The notes under the pieces are model-generated. The model saw only the letters and a list, made by a program, of their open reading frames with translations, was not told where the DNA came from and made no database searches. Positions 1-7,309 of a stretch of DNA of 16,620 nucleotides are shown here, piece by piece; position 1 is the first letter of the stretch, and each line of letters starts with the position of its first letter. Origin of the DNA: Thermaerobacter marianensis (GTDB lineage Bacteria > Bacillota > Sulfobacillia > DYIH01); contig DYIH01000009.1 of the NCBI GenBank assembly GCA_020723785.1, positions 3,785 through 20,404 of the forward strand, read 5' to 3'. Position numbers and translations under genes: made by a program.

Positions 1-519
1 GTCGACGCCGATTCCTTCCTTGGCCGAAGCCGGGATGGCCTCGTCCGGGTCCAGGCCGATCTCCAGCAGCTGCTCTTTGACCCGCTCCACGTCGGCGTTG
101 GGCAGGTCGATCTTGTTGATCACCGGGATGATCTCCAGGTTGTGCTCCAGGGCCAGGTAGAGGTTGGCCAGGGTCTGGGCCTCCACCCCCTGGGAGGCGT
201 CGACGACCAGCAGCGCTCCCTCGCACGCCGCCAGCGCCCGCGAGACCTCGTAGCCGAAGTCCACGTGGCCCGGCGTGTCGATCAGGTTCAGGACGTACTG
301 CCGGCCGTCCGACGCCGCCCGGTAATTCATGCGCACCGCCTGGGCCTTGATGGTGATCCCCCGCTCCCGTTCCAGGTCCAGTTGGTCGAGGACCTGGTCC
401 TGCATCTCCCGTGCCGACAGGGTACCGGTGCGCTCCAGCAGCCGGTCGGCCAGGGTCGACTTGCCGTGGTCGATGTGGGCGATGATGCAAAAATTGCGGA
501 TGCGCTCCCTGTCCACCAT
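1..519 (-). CDS. lepA: Elongation factor 4 (LepA), N-terminal part; 3' end outside window
   Basis: LepA/EF4 is a ribosome-bound GTPase acting on translocation during translation. The 173 residues visible cover most of the GTPase domain. The P-loop AHIDHGKST is at residues 14-22, the switch I stretch RERGITIK at 51-58, DTPGHVDF (G3) at 81-88 and NKIDLP (G4) at 135-140; alignment with known LepA is obvious by eye. The ATG at 517-519 is preceded by GGTGGAGG at a rather long spacing of about 12 bases. The reading frame runs off the left edge of the window, so the EF-G-like domains and the LepA C-terminal domain are not seen. The gene lies downstream of spoIIP on the same strand, as in many Firmicutes. 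A promoter directly upstream suggests it can be transcribed on its own. The identity is very secure. Confidence 0.97.
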   Translation of the reverse strand, partial: MVDRERIRNFCIIAHIDHGKSTLADRLLERTGTLSAREMQDQVLDQLDLERERGITIKAQAVRMNYRAASDGRQYVLNLIDTPGHVDFGYEVSRALAACEGALLVVDASQGVEAQTLANLYLALEHNLEIIPVINKIDLPNADVERVKEQLLEIGLDPDEAIPASAKEGIGVD

Positions 520-556
520 CGACGCGCCATGCCTCCACCCGCGTGTGTTCCAGTGA

Positions 557-565
557 ATTATAGCA
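557..565 (-). promoter_or_regulatory. Extended -10 promoter of lepA (TGC-TATAAT)
   Basis: Reading the minus strand, TGCTATAAT gives a perfect -10 hexamer with a TGn extension. It lies about 38 bases upstream of the lepA ATG and just past the stop of the small upstream ORF. No good -35 hexamer is found 16-18 bases further up, which is acceptable for an extended -10 promoter. The predicted transcript start is near 550, giving a leader of about 30 bases. The call rests on the motif only. Confidence 0.55.
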
Positions 566-576
566 CGACCCGGCCC

Positions 577-921
577 CTACACCTGCCAGCGGTTCGGCAA
601 ACTGCGCGGCAGCCCGCGGTAGCTCCAGATCTGATGTTCGGGGTCGATATAGTGCGCGCCGTCGGAATAAGGCGCCCCATGCCACCATGCATGGACCCCG
701 TCGAAGTATCCCTTCTGCACCATCCGCCCGTCGCGCTCGACCCAGCGGCTGCGAGACCAGCCCACCGGGAAATCCGGCGGGAAACCCAGCCACGCCAACC
801 CCTGCACGACCTCTCCCATCGCGAATCCCTCCCAACCAGGTTGTCCATTGTGTGTGCAGGTGCCTTCCCGAGCGATCCGTCGAGCGTAGACCATTGCATC
901 CCGAAGGGTGTGGTGGTCCAC
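577..921 (-). CDS. Small uncharacterised protein in the spoIIP-lepA slot
   Basis: This frame encodes 114 residues from a GTG at 919-921, or 105 residues from the ATG at 892-894; the stop is TAG at 577-579. I do not recognise the family. The N-terminus reads VDHHTLRDAMVYARRIAREG, a plausible amphipathic helix. The remainder is rich in aromatic residues and glycine (for example HAWWHGAPYSDGAHYIDP), has few charged runs, and shows no signal peptide or membrane helix. Neither start has a strong Shine-Dalgarno sequence. Support comes from the sensible composition, the lack of any competing gene here, and the position between spoIIP and lepA. B. subtilis has the unrelated-looking membrane gene yqxA in that position. 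It could instead be a decayed gene or a chance open frame in GC-rich DNA. Confidence 0.5.
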   Translation of the reverse strand: MDHHTLRDAMVYARRIAREGTCTHNGQPGWEGFAMGEVVQGLAWLGFPPDFPVGWSRSRWVERDGRMVQKGYFDGVHAWWHGAPYSDGAHYIDPEHQIWSYRGLPRSLPNRWQV

Positions 922-982
922 CCGGCAGGATCGCGATGGAAGGCAACGCGCACAGCCTGTACAGCCTATGCGCGGACAAGAG

Positions 983-999
983 GGATGGTTCGTCCATCC
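983..999 (-). terminator. Possible weak hairpin terminator after spoIIP
   Basis: A perfect 6-bp inverted repeat (GGATGG, 5-base loop, CCATCC) lies about 40 bases past the spoIIP stop codon. On the minus strand it is followed by CTCTTGTCC, so there is only a poor T-rich tail. It may end or stabilise the spoIIP transcript, but a chance repeat is not excluded. Confidence 0.25.
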
Positions 1000-1036
1000 G
1001 GCGGATCCCCCACGAACACGGCGCCGAAAGCGGCCT

Positions 1037-2245
1037 TCAGCGGGCGCCCGACCGGAGAACCTCGGCGACGGCCCGGGCCAACATGCGCGCCGTGCGCAGT
1101 CCTTCTTCAAGGGTGTTGTAGGGACCGCCGATCTCGATGAGCATGGCGGCGGGCGAGAGGTGCTGGTTGAAGCGGCCGTTCCGGCTAAACGTGAGGGGGT
1201 CGCCGTCCCCGTCGTTGAGTTGCCGCACCAGGGGCGGGTAACGGCGGCCCCCGTCGGTCGGGTCGGGCATAAAGGCCGCGTCCAAGGCGCTGGCGATGGC
1301 GTCGCCAAAGGCTCTGTTCTCCTGCCAGTGGGGGTTCGGCAGGTGGTCGTTGCCCTTCCCGACGACGAACAGGACCCGCGAAACGGTCTGGCCGATGATC
1401 ACCGTCACCGTAGGCGACCGATCGGAAGAATCCCGGTGGATGTCCAGGAGGACGCGGGCCGTTGGATAACGCTTCATGGCCTCCTCCACGCCCTTCAAGG
1501 ACTCCATGTAGGCCCCGGTCAGGCCGTTGACGTCGAAGATGTCCGACAGGTGAACGGCCGGTATGCCGTGTTCTTCCTGGAGCGTCCGGGCCAGTTCCCC
1601 AGCGACGCGGACGATGCTCAGGTTCGGATTGTCGGTGTACGGGCTCGCCGTTTTGATGCCGTTGGCCGCCAGGGTCGGCAGGAACGCTTCGTGGGCATGG
1701 GTGGAGTAGACGATCACCCGCGGCGGGCCCGCCGGCTCCAGGGGGCGCAGCAGCCCGGCCTCCGGTTCCCCGGCGCCCCGTGGGGTGGGCGCGGGCACCC
1801 CGCCCGGCAGAGGCCACTCCGCCGCTCCTCCCCGCGCACCCTCCTCCGATGCTCCACGGTGTTCGGGCTCCGACAGGGCCAGCGCGGGTACCGATATCTG
1901 GAGGAGGGTCCGCAGCCGGAAAGCGCGAAAGTCGGCGGACAACCAGGACAGCAGGTCCATCAGGGGGACCCTCTGCCAAGGGGAAAGGGTGCCGGCGTCG
2001 GCGGGATAGGCGTCCAGAAGGGGCAGCCCCATCCGGAGCAGCGCCTGGAAGAAACCGCCGTCCAGGGGAAATCCGGGTGGCTGAGCGCGCCGCCGGGGGC
2101 TGTCCCCGCCGGGAGCCGGCTGTGACATCGCCGGAACGGCCTCTTCATCCCGCGCGGGCGACCGTTCCACCACCAGCAGCAAGGTCATCGCCAGGAGCGA
2201 CAGATAGATGAGAAGAACTCTTGCCCACTTCCCCGTCCGCCCCAT
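1037..2245 (-). CDS. spoIIP: Stage II sporulation protein P (SpoIIP), cell-wall amidase/endopeptidase
   Basis: SpoIIP is the mother-cell peptidoglycan hydrolase (amidase and endopeptidase) that works with SpoIID and SpoIIM in thinning the septum and engulfing the forespore. The ATG at 2243-2245 is chosen because GGGGGAGGTGG sits immediately upstream; an in-frame ATG 16 codons earlier has no such site. The protein is 402 residues. A single membrane helix lies at about residues 9-26, followed by a low-complexity Pro/Gly/Glu-rich linker to about residue 175, then the catalytic domain. The domain begins RVIVYSTHAHEAF (His183, Glu186), then DIHRDSS (His270), and ends AAMLIEIGGPYNT (Glu371). These match the conserved metal-ligand regions of the family. 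The usual upstream neighbour gpr (spore protease) is absent. I saw no clear sporulation sigma-factor promoter. Confidence 0.95.
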   Translation of the reverse strand: MGRTGKWARVLLIYLSLLAMTLLLVVERSPARDEEAVPAMSQPAPGGDSPRRRAQPPGFPLDGGFFQALLRMGLPLLDAYPADAGTLSPWQRVPLMDLLSWLSADFRAFRLRTLLQISVPALALSEPEHRGASEEGARGGAAEWPLPGGVPAPTPRGAGEPEAGLLRPLEPAGPPRVIVYSTHAHEAFLPTLAANGIKTASPYTDNPNLSIVRVAGELARTLQEEHGIPAVHLSDIFDVNGLTGAYMESLKGVEEAMKRYPTARVLLDIHRDSSDRSPTVTVIIGQTVSRVLFVVGKGNDHLPNPHWQENRAFGDAIASALDAAFMPDPTDGGRRYPPLVRQLNDGDGDPLTFSRNGRFNQHLSPAAMLIEIGGPYNTLEEGLRTARMLARAVAEVLRSGAR

Positions 2246-2255
2246 GGCCACCTCC

Positions 2256-2280
2256 CCCCACCGGATCGGCTCCGGTGGGG
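2256..2280 (-). promoter_or_regulatory. Perfect hairpin adjoining the spoIIP ribosome-binding site
   Basis: CCCCACCGG and CCGGTGGGG form a perfect 9-bp inverted repeat. It extends to 10 bp with the inner A-T pair, leaving a 5-base loop. In the mRNA the 3' arm runs straight into the GGAGG of the spoIIP Shine-Dalgarno sequence at about 2249-2254. It could limit ribosome access or mark an mRNA 5' end. There is no T-run, so it is not a typical terminator. Confidence 0.5.
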
Positions 2281-2378
2281 ACCCCGGCTTCATCGTGCCG
2301 CAGATCCCTGCACCGCCATGCCTATGCTCGTGCGCGGCGCCTCATTCCCCGGCCGCTGTTCGGCACGCCGCCCAATGA

Positions 2379-2404
2379 AAAGTCCCGGCACGCGCCAGGA
2401 CTTT
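2379..2404 (-). terminator. Putative terminator after the holin-family gene
   Basis: AAAGTCC and GGACTTT form a 7-bp inverted repeat; after one mismatch an inner GGC/GCC pairing closes a 4-base loop. It lies about 55 bases past the stop of the 2459-2785 gene. On the minus strand the 3' arm ends in GGACTTTTCATT, a short T-rich tail. It would separate that gene from spoIIP. Confidence 0.45.
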
Positions 2405-2458
2405 GCACTCTCAAGTCTCGCGTTCCGCCGACGCCCCCACGCTCCCCCGCGAGCCGTT

Positions 2459-2785
2459 TCAGCGCAACTCGGTCGGGACAAAAGCGTCGATGATGCCGAT
2501 GACCAGTGAAGCCAGGAGCGCCCCGACGACCGAGACCCGCATGGTGGGAACGACGAACTGGGCACCGTAGATGACCACGGCACCGACCAGGAAGCCGACC
2601 AGCCCGCGGGCGTACGGGGAAACGTTCTTGCCGAAAACCGCTTCGACCGCGTAGCCGACAACGGCGATAACGATGGCGGCGATAAGCGCGTTGAGGAAAC
2701 CGGCGATCTGAAAGCCCGGCAGGAGGATGCCCAAGAACAGCAGGACCAGCGCAGCGACGACGAACCGCACGATCAACCCGAGCAT
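2459..2785 (-). CDS. Small four-helix membrane protein, 'phage holin family' (YvlD-like)
   Basis: The 108-residue protein is almost wholly hydrophobic, with four predicted membrane helices at about 4-24, 27-47, 60-80 and 84-102. The short polar turns include GKNVSPYARG near residues 52-61. This pattern resembles the chromosomal 'phage holin family' or Mycobacterial 4-TMS superfamily IV proteins found in many Firmicutes. They are annotated by structure only and have no proven lytic role. The ATG at 2783-2785 follows a strong AGGGGGTGAG site. The gene is divergent from rpsT and sits where gpr stands in B. subtilis. The family assignment is likely; the function is unknown. Confidence 0.8.
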   Translation of the reverse strand: MLGLIVRFVVAALVLLFLGILLPGFQIAGFLNALIAAIVIAVVGYAVEAVFGKNVSPYARGLVGFLVGAVVIYGAQFVVPTMRVSVVGALLASLVIGIIDAFVPTELR

Positions 2786-2871
2786 GTCTTCTCACCCCCT
2801 GATTGCTCGGGATTAAAATGCCCCCCGGCCGGCATCCGTATGCGTCGGCTGCGAAAAAGCCCAGAAATCGG

Positions 2872-2900
2872 TTGCCCACGGACCGGCAGTCTGTTAGAAT
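2872..2900 (+). promoter_or_regulatory. SigmaA-type promoter of rpsT
   Basis: TTGCCC at 2872-2877 and TAGAAT at 2895-2900 are separated by 17 bases, and a TG stands one base upstream of the -10 (TGT-TAGAAT). The predicted start near 2907 leaves a very short leader before the Shine-Dalgarno sequence at 2909-2915. Position and spacing fit well. Confidence 0.65.
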
Positions 2901-2922
2901 AGTCAGCCGGAGGTGAAGGATT

Positions 2923-3192
2923 TTGGCCAACACGCGCTCTGCCGAAAAGCGCATCCGCCAGACCGAGAGGCGCACCCTGCGCAACAAGATGCTCAAGTCG
3001 CAGGTCAGGACGGCCATCCGCCGCTTTCGCGAAGCTGTGGCCGGCGGTGCCGGGGAGCAGGTCCAGGCGTTTTTTCAAAAGGCTGTCAGCATGGTGGACA
3101 AGGCGGCAAAGAAGGGCGTCATCCACCCGAACGAGGCCAACCGCCGCAAGTCCCGGCTGGCCCGGGAACTCGACCGGACGCGCGGCGCCTGA
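2923..3192 (+). CDS. rpsT: 30S ribosomal protein S20
   Basis: S20 binds 16S rRNA early in assembly of the small ribosomal subunit. The 89-residue product (usual length about 85-90) begins MANTRSAEKRIRQTERR and is strongly basic and helical. It has the typical SMVDKAAKKGVIHPNEANRRKSRL stretch in its C-terminal half. The start is TTG at 2923, following GGAGGTG at 2909-2915 with seven-base spacing. It is transcribed opposite to holA and spoIIP, from its own promoter. The last 74 bases are covered by the 3' end of the holA frame on the other strand. Confidence 0.97.
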   Translation: MANTRSAEKRIRQTERRTLRNKMLKSQVRTAIRRFREAVAGGAGEQVQAFFQKAVSMVDKAAKKGVIHPNEANRRKSRLARELDRTRGA

Positions 3193-4313
3193 CCTCGCAG
3201 AGCCGGGCGCACAGCGTTTCCAGGGCCAGTTGCGGGGGGCACACGCCACCCTTGATGGATAGGTCGGCCTCCAGGATCGCCTCCAGTGCCTCCATCAAGT
3301 AGGCTTCATCCAGCTTCCTAGCCTGCCGGACCGTTTTTTCCGCCACATAGGGATGAACGGACAGGCTCCGGCCGATCTCTCCCGGGGCGAGGCCCTGGGC
3401 GAGCATGGCTTTGGCCTGCCACGTCAGGCGCACCCGGCGGGCGAGCAGCCCCAGGAGGGCCAGCGGCTCTTCGCCCCGGCCACCGTATTCCCGCACCAGG
3501 CGCAGGGCCAGGCCCGCCTGGCGCTCTCCGACCGCGTCCAGCAGCTCGAAGACGCTCTCCTCCCGCGTCTTGCTCACCACCGCCAGGACGTCCGCGGCCC
3601 CGATCTCCCGTCGCCCACCGGCATAACACGCCAACTTGTCCAGTTCGCCACGCAGCAGGATACGTTCGTGCTGGCAACGGTCGACGAGCAGGGCGGCGGC
3701 ATCCGGCCGCAGTCTCTTGCCCCAGGCCGTTTCGGCGTAGGATCGCGCCCAGGCCATCAATTCGCTGCGCCCCGGCAGGGGCGCCGGAATCAGCCGGCCG
3801 CTGGCGGCCACCGCCCGGCATAGGGGATGGACGGAGTCCAGCTCGTCCCGGCAGGTCAGCACCAGGCAGGTCGATGGCGACGGGTTGGCCAGGTAGGGCG
3901 CCAGCGCGTCGGCCAGCGCGGCGCTGGCCCGCCCGCCGCCCACCGCACCCTGTCCCGGAGCAACGGCATCGCCGTGATCCACATCCCCGGCCCGCCGTCC
4001 GCGGCCAGCCCCGTCCCCGCCCCGCCGCGGCCGGCCCAGCCGTCCCAGCCGGCACGTCCCGCACCACCAGCAGCCGCCGCCCGCCCCCGAAGGGCAGGGC
4101 GTCGGCCATGGCCAGCAGATCCTCCGGCGCCACCGACGCGCCATCCACCGTCTGGAAGAGCATCGTTTCCAAGCCTGGCGGTACCAGCGCCTCCCTGAGG
4201 GCCGCCAGGACCTCCTCGTGGCGATAAGCGTCCGGACCATGGATGAGGTAAACCGGAGCCGGATCGCCACGGGCGATCTCCTGCAGGTGTGGGTCCCGGG
4301 TTGCGATCGGCAT
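3119..4313 (-). CDS. holA: DNA polymerase III delta subunit (HolA), reading frame disrupted
   Basis: HolA is the clamp-loader subunit that opens the beta sliding clamp at replication forks. The N-terminal part starts at the ATG 4311-4313 after AGGAGGAG and reads MPIATRDPHLQEIARGD, then PVYLIHGPDAYRHEEVLAAL and ALPFGGGRRLLVVRDV, typical of the family. The C-terminal part lies in a different minus frame: LADALAPYLANPSPSTCLVL, LRGELDKLACYAG and LEADLSIKGGVCPPQLALE. Between about 4060 and 3915 the frame must change. The third frame also gives a protein-like stretch there (MWITAMPLLRDRVRW near 3984-3940) with consistently G/C third positions. So either one extra base or two missing bases are present. 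An essential gene is unlikely to be dead, so sequence error is the first explanation. The frame has no stop until 3119, inside antisense rpsT. Confidence 0.85.
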
Positions 4314-4403
4314 GACGCGGGGCTCCTCCTCGGTTCCTCGCCCGGCATCCACGCGGGCACTCTCCCGATTCGGCGCCCAGGCGGAGTTCTCCTTTCGAAG
4401 GCG

Positions 4404-6806
4404 CTATTCCAAAAAGCCATCCACCGCCAGACGCCGACCATCGGTGCGCACCGTAACCGCGCCAGACCGGTCGGTGCGCCACAGGTGCGCGCCGGTCTCC
4501 ACCAGCCGGGCCAACGTCCAACGTCCCGGCATCCCGTAGCTGTTCCGTCCAACCTGGATCACCGCAACACGAGGGGTCACCGCTTCCAGGAACCGGCGCC
4601 CCGACGACGTCTCGCTGCCGTGGTGCCCCACCTGCAAAACGGTGCTCCGCACCTCCAGGCCGTCCGCCAGCAGATCCCTTTCCCCCTCCTCCTCCAGGTC
4701 GCACGCCAGGAGAAAGCTCACATCCCCATATCGGATACGCAGGACGAGGCAGTTGTTGTTCTCATCGGCGGAGGTGCCCGCCAGCGGCGGCACCCGCGGG
4801 TTCAACACCTCCACCGCCACGCCGGGAACGACCTCCTGGACCTGCCCCCGGACAGGCCGCCGGACGGGAATCCCCCGGGCGGCCACGGCATCGCGTATTT
4901 CCCGGTACACGGAGGTGTCGTCACCCGGAAACCGGCTTTCCCACACCTCGCCGATGGGAAAGTCACGGATCACAGGCAGGAGGCCGCCAACGTGGTCGGC
5001 GTCGAAGTGGGTCATGACCAGCACATCCACCCGCCTGACGCCCAGGTGGCGCAGGTGATCGGCCACCGCGCCCCGGCGCCGCCCGCGGGGGGCGGGGCCA
5101 CCGTCGACGACCATCACCCGGCCGCCGGGCAGGCGGAGGACGACGCCACCCCCCTGCCCCACATCCAGGAAGACCGCCTCCAGGGGCCAGGGGCGTCCGC
5201 CGGAGAGCGGCAGGACCATGGCGGCCACGGCCAGCAGGGCGACGGCTCCGCTGAGCCAGGGCCGTCCCGCCTGTCCATCCGGCGGCGGAAAGGGCCAGAG
5301 CTTGAACAGCCAGGCCAGGGCCAGGCAGTAGGCCACCACCTGCGGAAACCCCGGGCGGGGCAGGCTGAGGGCGGCGCCGGGCCAGGCGGCGAACCAAGCA
5401 GCCGTCTTCTGCAGGAGGGCCAGGAGGGGATCCGTAACCAGCGCAGCCAGCCTGCCCAGGGGCTCGGCCACCTGGCCCAGGAGGGCCGCGGCGAACCCGA
5501 CCGGCACCACGGCGCCGGCCACGGGAACGGCCGCCAGGTTGGCCAGGGGGCCGACGGTCGAGACGGTGCCGAAGTGGGCCAGCAGCGGCGGGATGGTGGC
5601 CAGTTGGGCACCGAGGCTGACAGCCAGGCTGGAGGCCAGCCACCGGCGCCAGCGGGGATAAGCACTCTCGCGGGCGATCCAACGGGAGATGGGCGGCGCC
5701 AGGACCAGCAGGCCCAGCGTTGCCGCGAAAGAGAGTTGGAACCCCGGTTCGAAGACGGCGCCCGGCCTGTTCACCAGCAGGACGAGCAGCGCCAGGGCCA
5801 GGAAGTTGAGGCCGTCGCCCCGCCGCCCCGCCAGCCGCGCCGCGGCGAGCGCCGCCAGCATCAGGGCCGCCCGCACTACCGGCGGCTGGGCACCTGTCAT
5901 CAATACATAGAACAGGATGGCCGGCAGGACCAGGACGACTTCCCACACCCGGCCGAGGCGCGCCGCCCGGGCCACCGCCGCCAGCGCCGCCGCCACGAAT
6001 CCCACGTGCAGCCCCGAAGCGGACAGCACGTGGAACAGACCCGCCGCCCGGAAGGCCTCTACGTCCTCCTCCGATACGGTTCCCTTGTCGCCGAAGAGGA
6101 GCCCGTTGAGGAGGCCGGCCCGGTCGGGCGGCAGGAGCGCTTCAACGGTGGCCGCCAGACGCCGCTTGCAGGCCAGGGCCAGGGCCGTCAATCGGTTGCC
6201 CCGGCCGCCGGCGAGCCGTTCCCAGCCGCCGGCTCCCTCCCGACCAGGAACGGCCAGCACGTAGCCGATCCCCCGGTGCCGCAGGTACGCCGCGTAATCG
6301 AACTCGCCCGGGTTGCGCCGGGGCCGAGGCGGCGCCAAAGGACCGCACACCCGCAGGCGATCGCCGTAACGCGGTGCGACGCCGCCGGACACATCCGGGA
6401 ACAGCACGAGGACACGCCCGGCCGCCCGCCACGGGCGCCCGGCATCCCAGACGCGGTCGACGGCCAGAACGGCCCGGAACCCCCCGGGATAAGCGTCCCC
6501 CTCCTCCGAAAGCACCCCTTCGACGACGACCGTTCGCCCGGCAAACGGTTTCAGGCCGGCCGTGACGGCGTCGTCCCACAGCCTGTACCATACCGCCCCC
6601 GCAGCCAAGCAACCGGCCAGGGTCAGGACGAAAGCGAGCCGTCCGGGCGCCCGCCCGCTTCGCCGGGCCCGCCCCAGCGCCGCCGCGAGGGCCATCCCCA
6701 CCCCCGCCAGGAAGCACCACCACGAGAAGGCCCCAAGGCCTGCACGGTCGGAGAGGACAACCCCGGCGGCGAAAGCAACGGCAACGGCCATCAGCGGGCG
6801 TCGCAC
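4404..6806 (-). CDS. comEC: ComEC/Rec2 competence DNA-uptake channel
   Basis: ComEC forms the membrane channel that carries single-stranded DNA into the cell during transformation; its metallo-beta-lactamase-like domain is thought to degrade the other strand. The 800-residue product starts at GTG 6804-6806 after AGGGTGAGG. It has N-terminal membrane helices, an OB-like domain at about 85-190, and the competence membrane domain at about 225-505, with HVLSASGLHVG at 259-269. The beta-lactamase-like domain spans about 540-800, with DVGQG at 548-552, HFDADH at 600-605, Asp703, and GHHGS at 727-731. Two family positions differ. The Asp usually following DVGQG is Gly553, and the usual His of YGHP is Met759. 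No comEB lies between comEA and comEC. comEC is 90 bases upstream of holA on the same strand. Confidence 0.95.
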   Translation of the reverse strand: MRRPLMAVAVAFAAGVVLSDRAGLGAFSWWCFLAGVGMALAAALGRARRSGRAPGRLAFVLTLAGCLAAGAVWYRLWDDAVTAGLKPFAGRTVVVEGVLSEEGDAYPGGFRAVLAVDRVWDAGRPWRAAGRVLVLFPDVSGGVAPRYGDRLRVCGPLAPPRPRRNPGEFDYAAYLRHRGIGYVLAVPGREGAGGWERLAGGRGNRLTALALACKRRLAATVEALLPPDRAGLLNGLLFGDKGTVSEEDVEAFRAAGLFHVLSASGLHVGFVAAALAAVARAARLGRVWEVVLVLPAILFYVLMTGAQPPVVRAALMLAALAAARLAGRRGDGLNFLALALLVLLVNRPGAVFEPGFQLSFAATLGLLVLAPPISRWIARESAYPRWRRWLASSLAVSLGAQLATIPPLLAHFGTVSTVGPLANLAAVPVAGAVVPVGFAAALLGQVAEPLGRLAALVTDPLLALLQKTAAWFAAWPGAALSLPRPGFPQVVAYCLALAWLFKLWPFPPPDGQAGRPWLSGAVALLAVAAMVLPLSGGRPWPLEAVFLDVGQGGGVVLRLPGGRVMVVDGGPAPRGRRRGAVADHLRHLGVRRVDVLVMTHFDADHVGGLLPVIRDFPIGEVWESRFPGDDTSVYREIRDAVAARGIPVRRPVRGQVQEVVPGVAVEVLNPRVPPLAGTSADENNNCLVLRIRYGDVSFLLACDLEEEGERDLLADGLEVRSTVLQVGHHGSETSSGRRFLEAVTPRVAVIQVGRNSYGMPGRWTLARLVETGAHLWRTDRSGAVTVRTDGRRLAVDGFLE

Positions 6807-6860
6807 CCGGCCTCACCCTGTAGCGGCACCCGGCGGATCAAACCCGGGCCGCGGCGCAGA

Positions 6861-6973
6861 AATTAGATATAAAAGCCAGATAAGCTTATCTTCTTCCATT
6901 TTTTCCGCCGAATTCCCATCAATTGAGCCATATATGACATTTCACTACTTCGGCCCGCCCCTCGATGTATAAC
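6861..6973. promoter_or_regulatory. AT-rich intergenic patch with 14-bp palindrome
   Basis: This patch is far richer in A/T than its surroundings. It contains the perfect palindrome AGATAAGCTTATCT (6878-6891), a T-rich stretch (6892-6905), and shorter palindromes GAATTC, CAATTG and CATATATG (6929-6936). It lies between the divergent starts of comEC (minus) and the 7017 gene (plus). On the minus strand TCTAAT (6862-6867) could be a -10 for comEC. On the plus strand TATAAC (6968-6973) could serve the small gene. Neither has a clear -35. The palindrome is a reasonable operator candidate; the bound factor is unknown. Confidence 0.45.
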
Positions 6974-7016
6974 CCGACAGCCCGCCGGCGGCGGGGACAA
7001 AAGGGGGAAACCGCTG

Positions 7017-7286
7017 ATGTGCAACGAACTGCTCCGTGAGACAGCGCGCATCGGGTGCGATGGAGAGGCCTACCGGTTATTTCGCCGGCAATGGACGGAG
7101 CTCTTCGACGAGGCCGGCATGAGCTGGATCGCCGGAGTCATCGCCGGACGCGCCCGGGAGTTGGCCTCCGACCCCGACCAGGGACGCCTCGAGGAGCTTG
7201 AGACCCTGGTCAACGACCTGCTCTTCGGCTTCGGTGTCTCATTGCTGCAAACCGCCGAAGGAAGCGCCGCGGCCAGGTGCCGGTAA
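7017..7286 (+). CDS. Small acidic uncharacterised protein between comEC and comEA
   Basis: The 89-residue product starts at ATG 7017-7019 after AAGGGGGAAA. It is mainly helical and acidic, with a core such as RLFRRQWTELFDEAGMSW and a second helix EELETLVNDLLFGFG. It has cysteines at positions 2, 13 and 88 and no signal peptide, membrane helix or DNA-binding motif that I can recognise. It is on the plus strand, opposite to comEA and comEC, and so interrupts their run. Upstream it has an AT-rich patch; downstream a long hairpin separates it from the convergent comEA. Good ribosome binding, composition and isolated placement support a real gene. Its function is unknown, and a link to competence would be only positional. 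Confidence 0.72.
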   Translation: MCNELLRETARIGCDGEAYRLFRRQWTELFDEAGMSWIAGVIAGRARELASDPDQGRLEELETLVNDLLFGFGVSLLQTAEGSAAARCR

Positions 7287-7309
7287 GCCTGCCAATAGGC
7301 TGAGACCGG

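Noticed and set aside
142..1140. Plus-strand open frame of 332 codons
   Set aside because: It is antisense to lepA and the small ORF, with low-complexity product and no ribosome-binding site of note.
908..2125. Plus-strand open frame of 405 codons
   Set aside because: It is antisense to spoIIP, whose catalytic motifs are clear; composition is that of a shadow.
4218..6866. Plus-strand open frame of 882 codons
   Set aside because: It is antisense to comEC and holA, very rich in Gly/Arg/Pro/Gln/His, and has no recognisable domain; long antisense frames are expected in GC-rich coding DNA.
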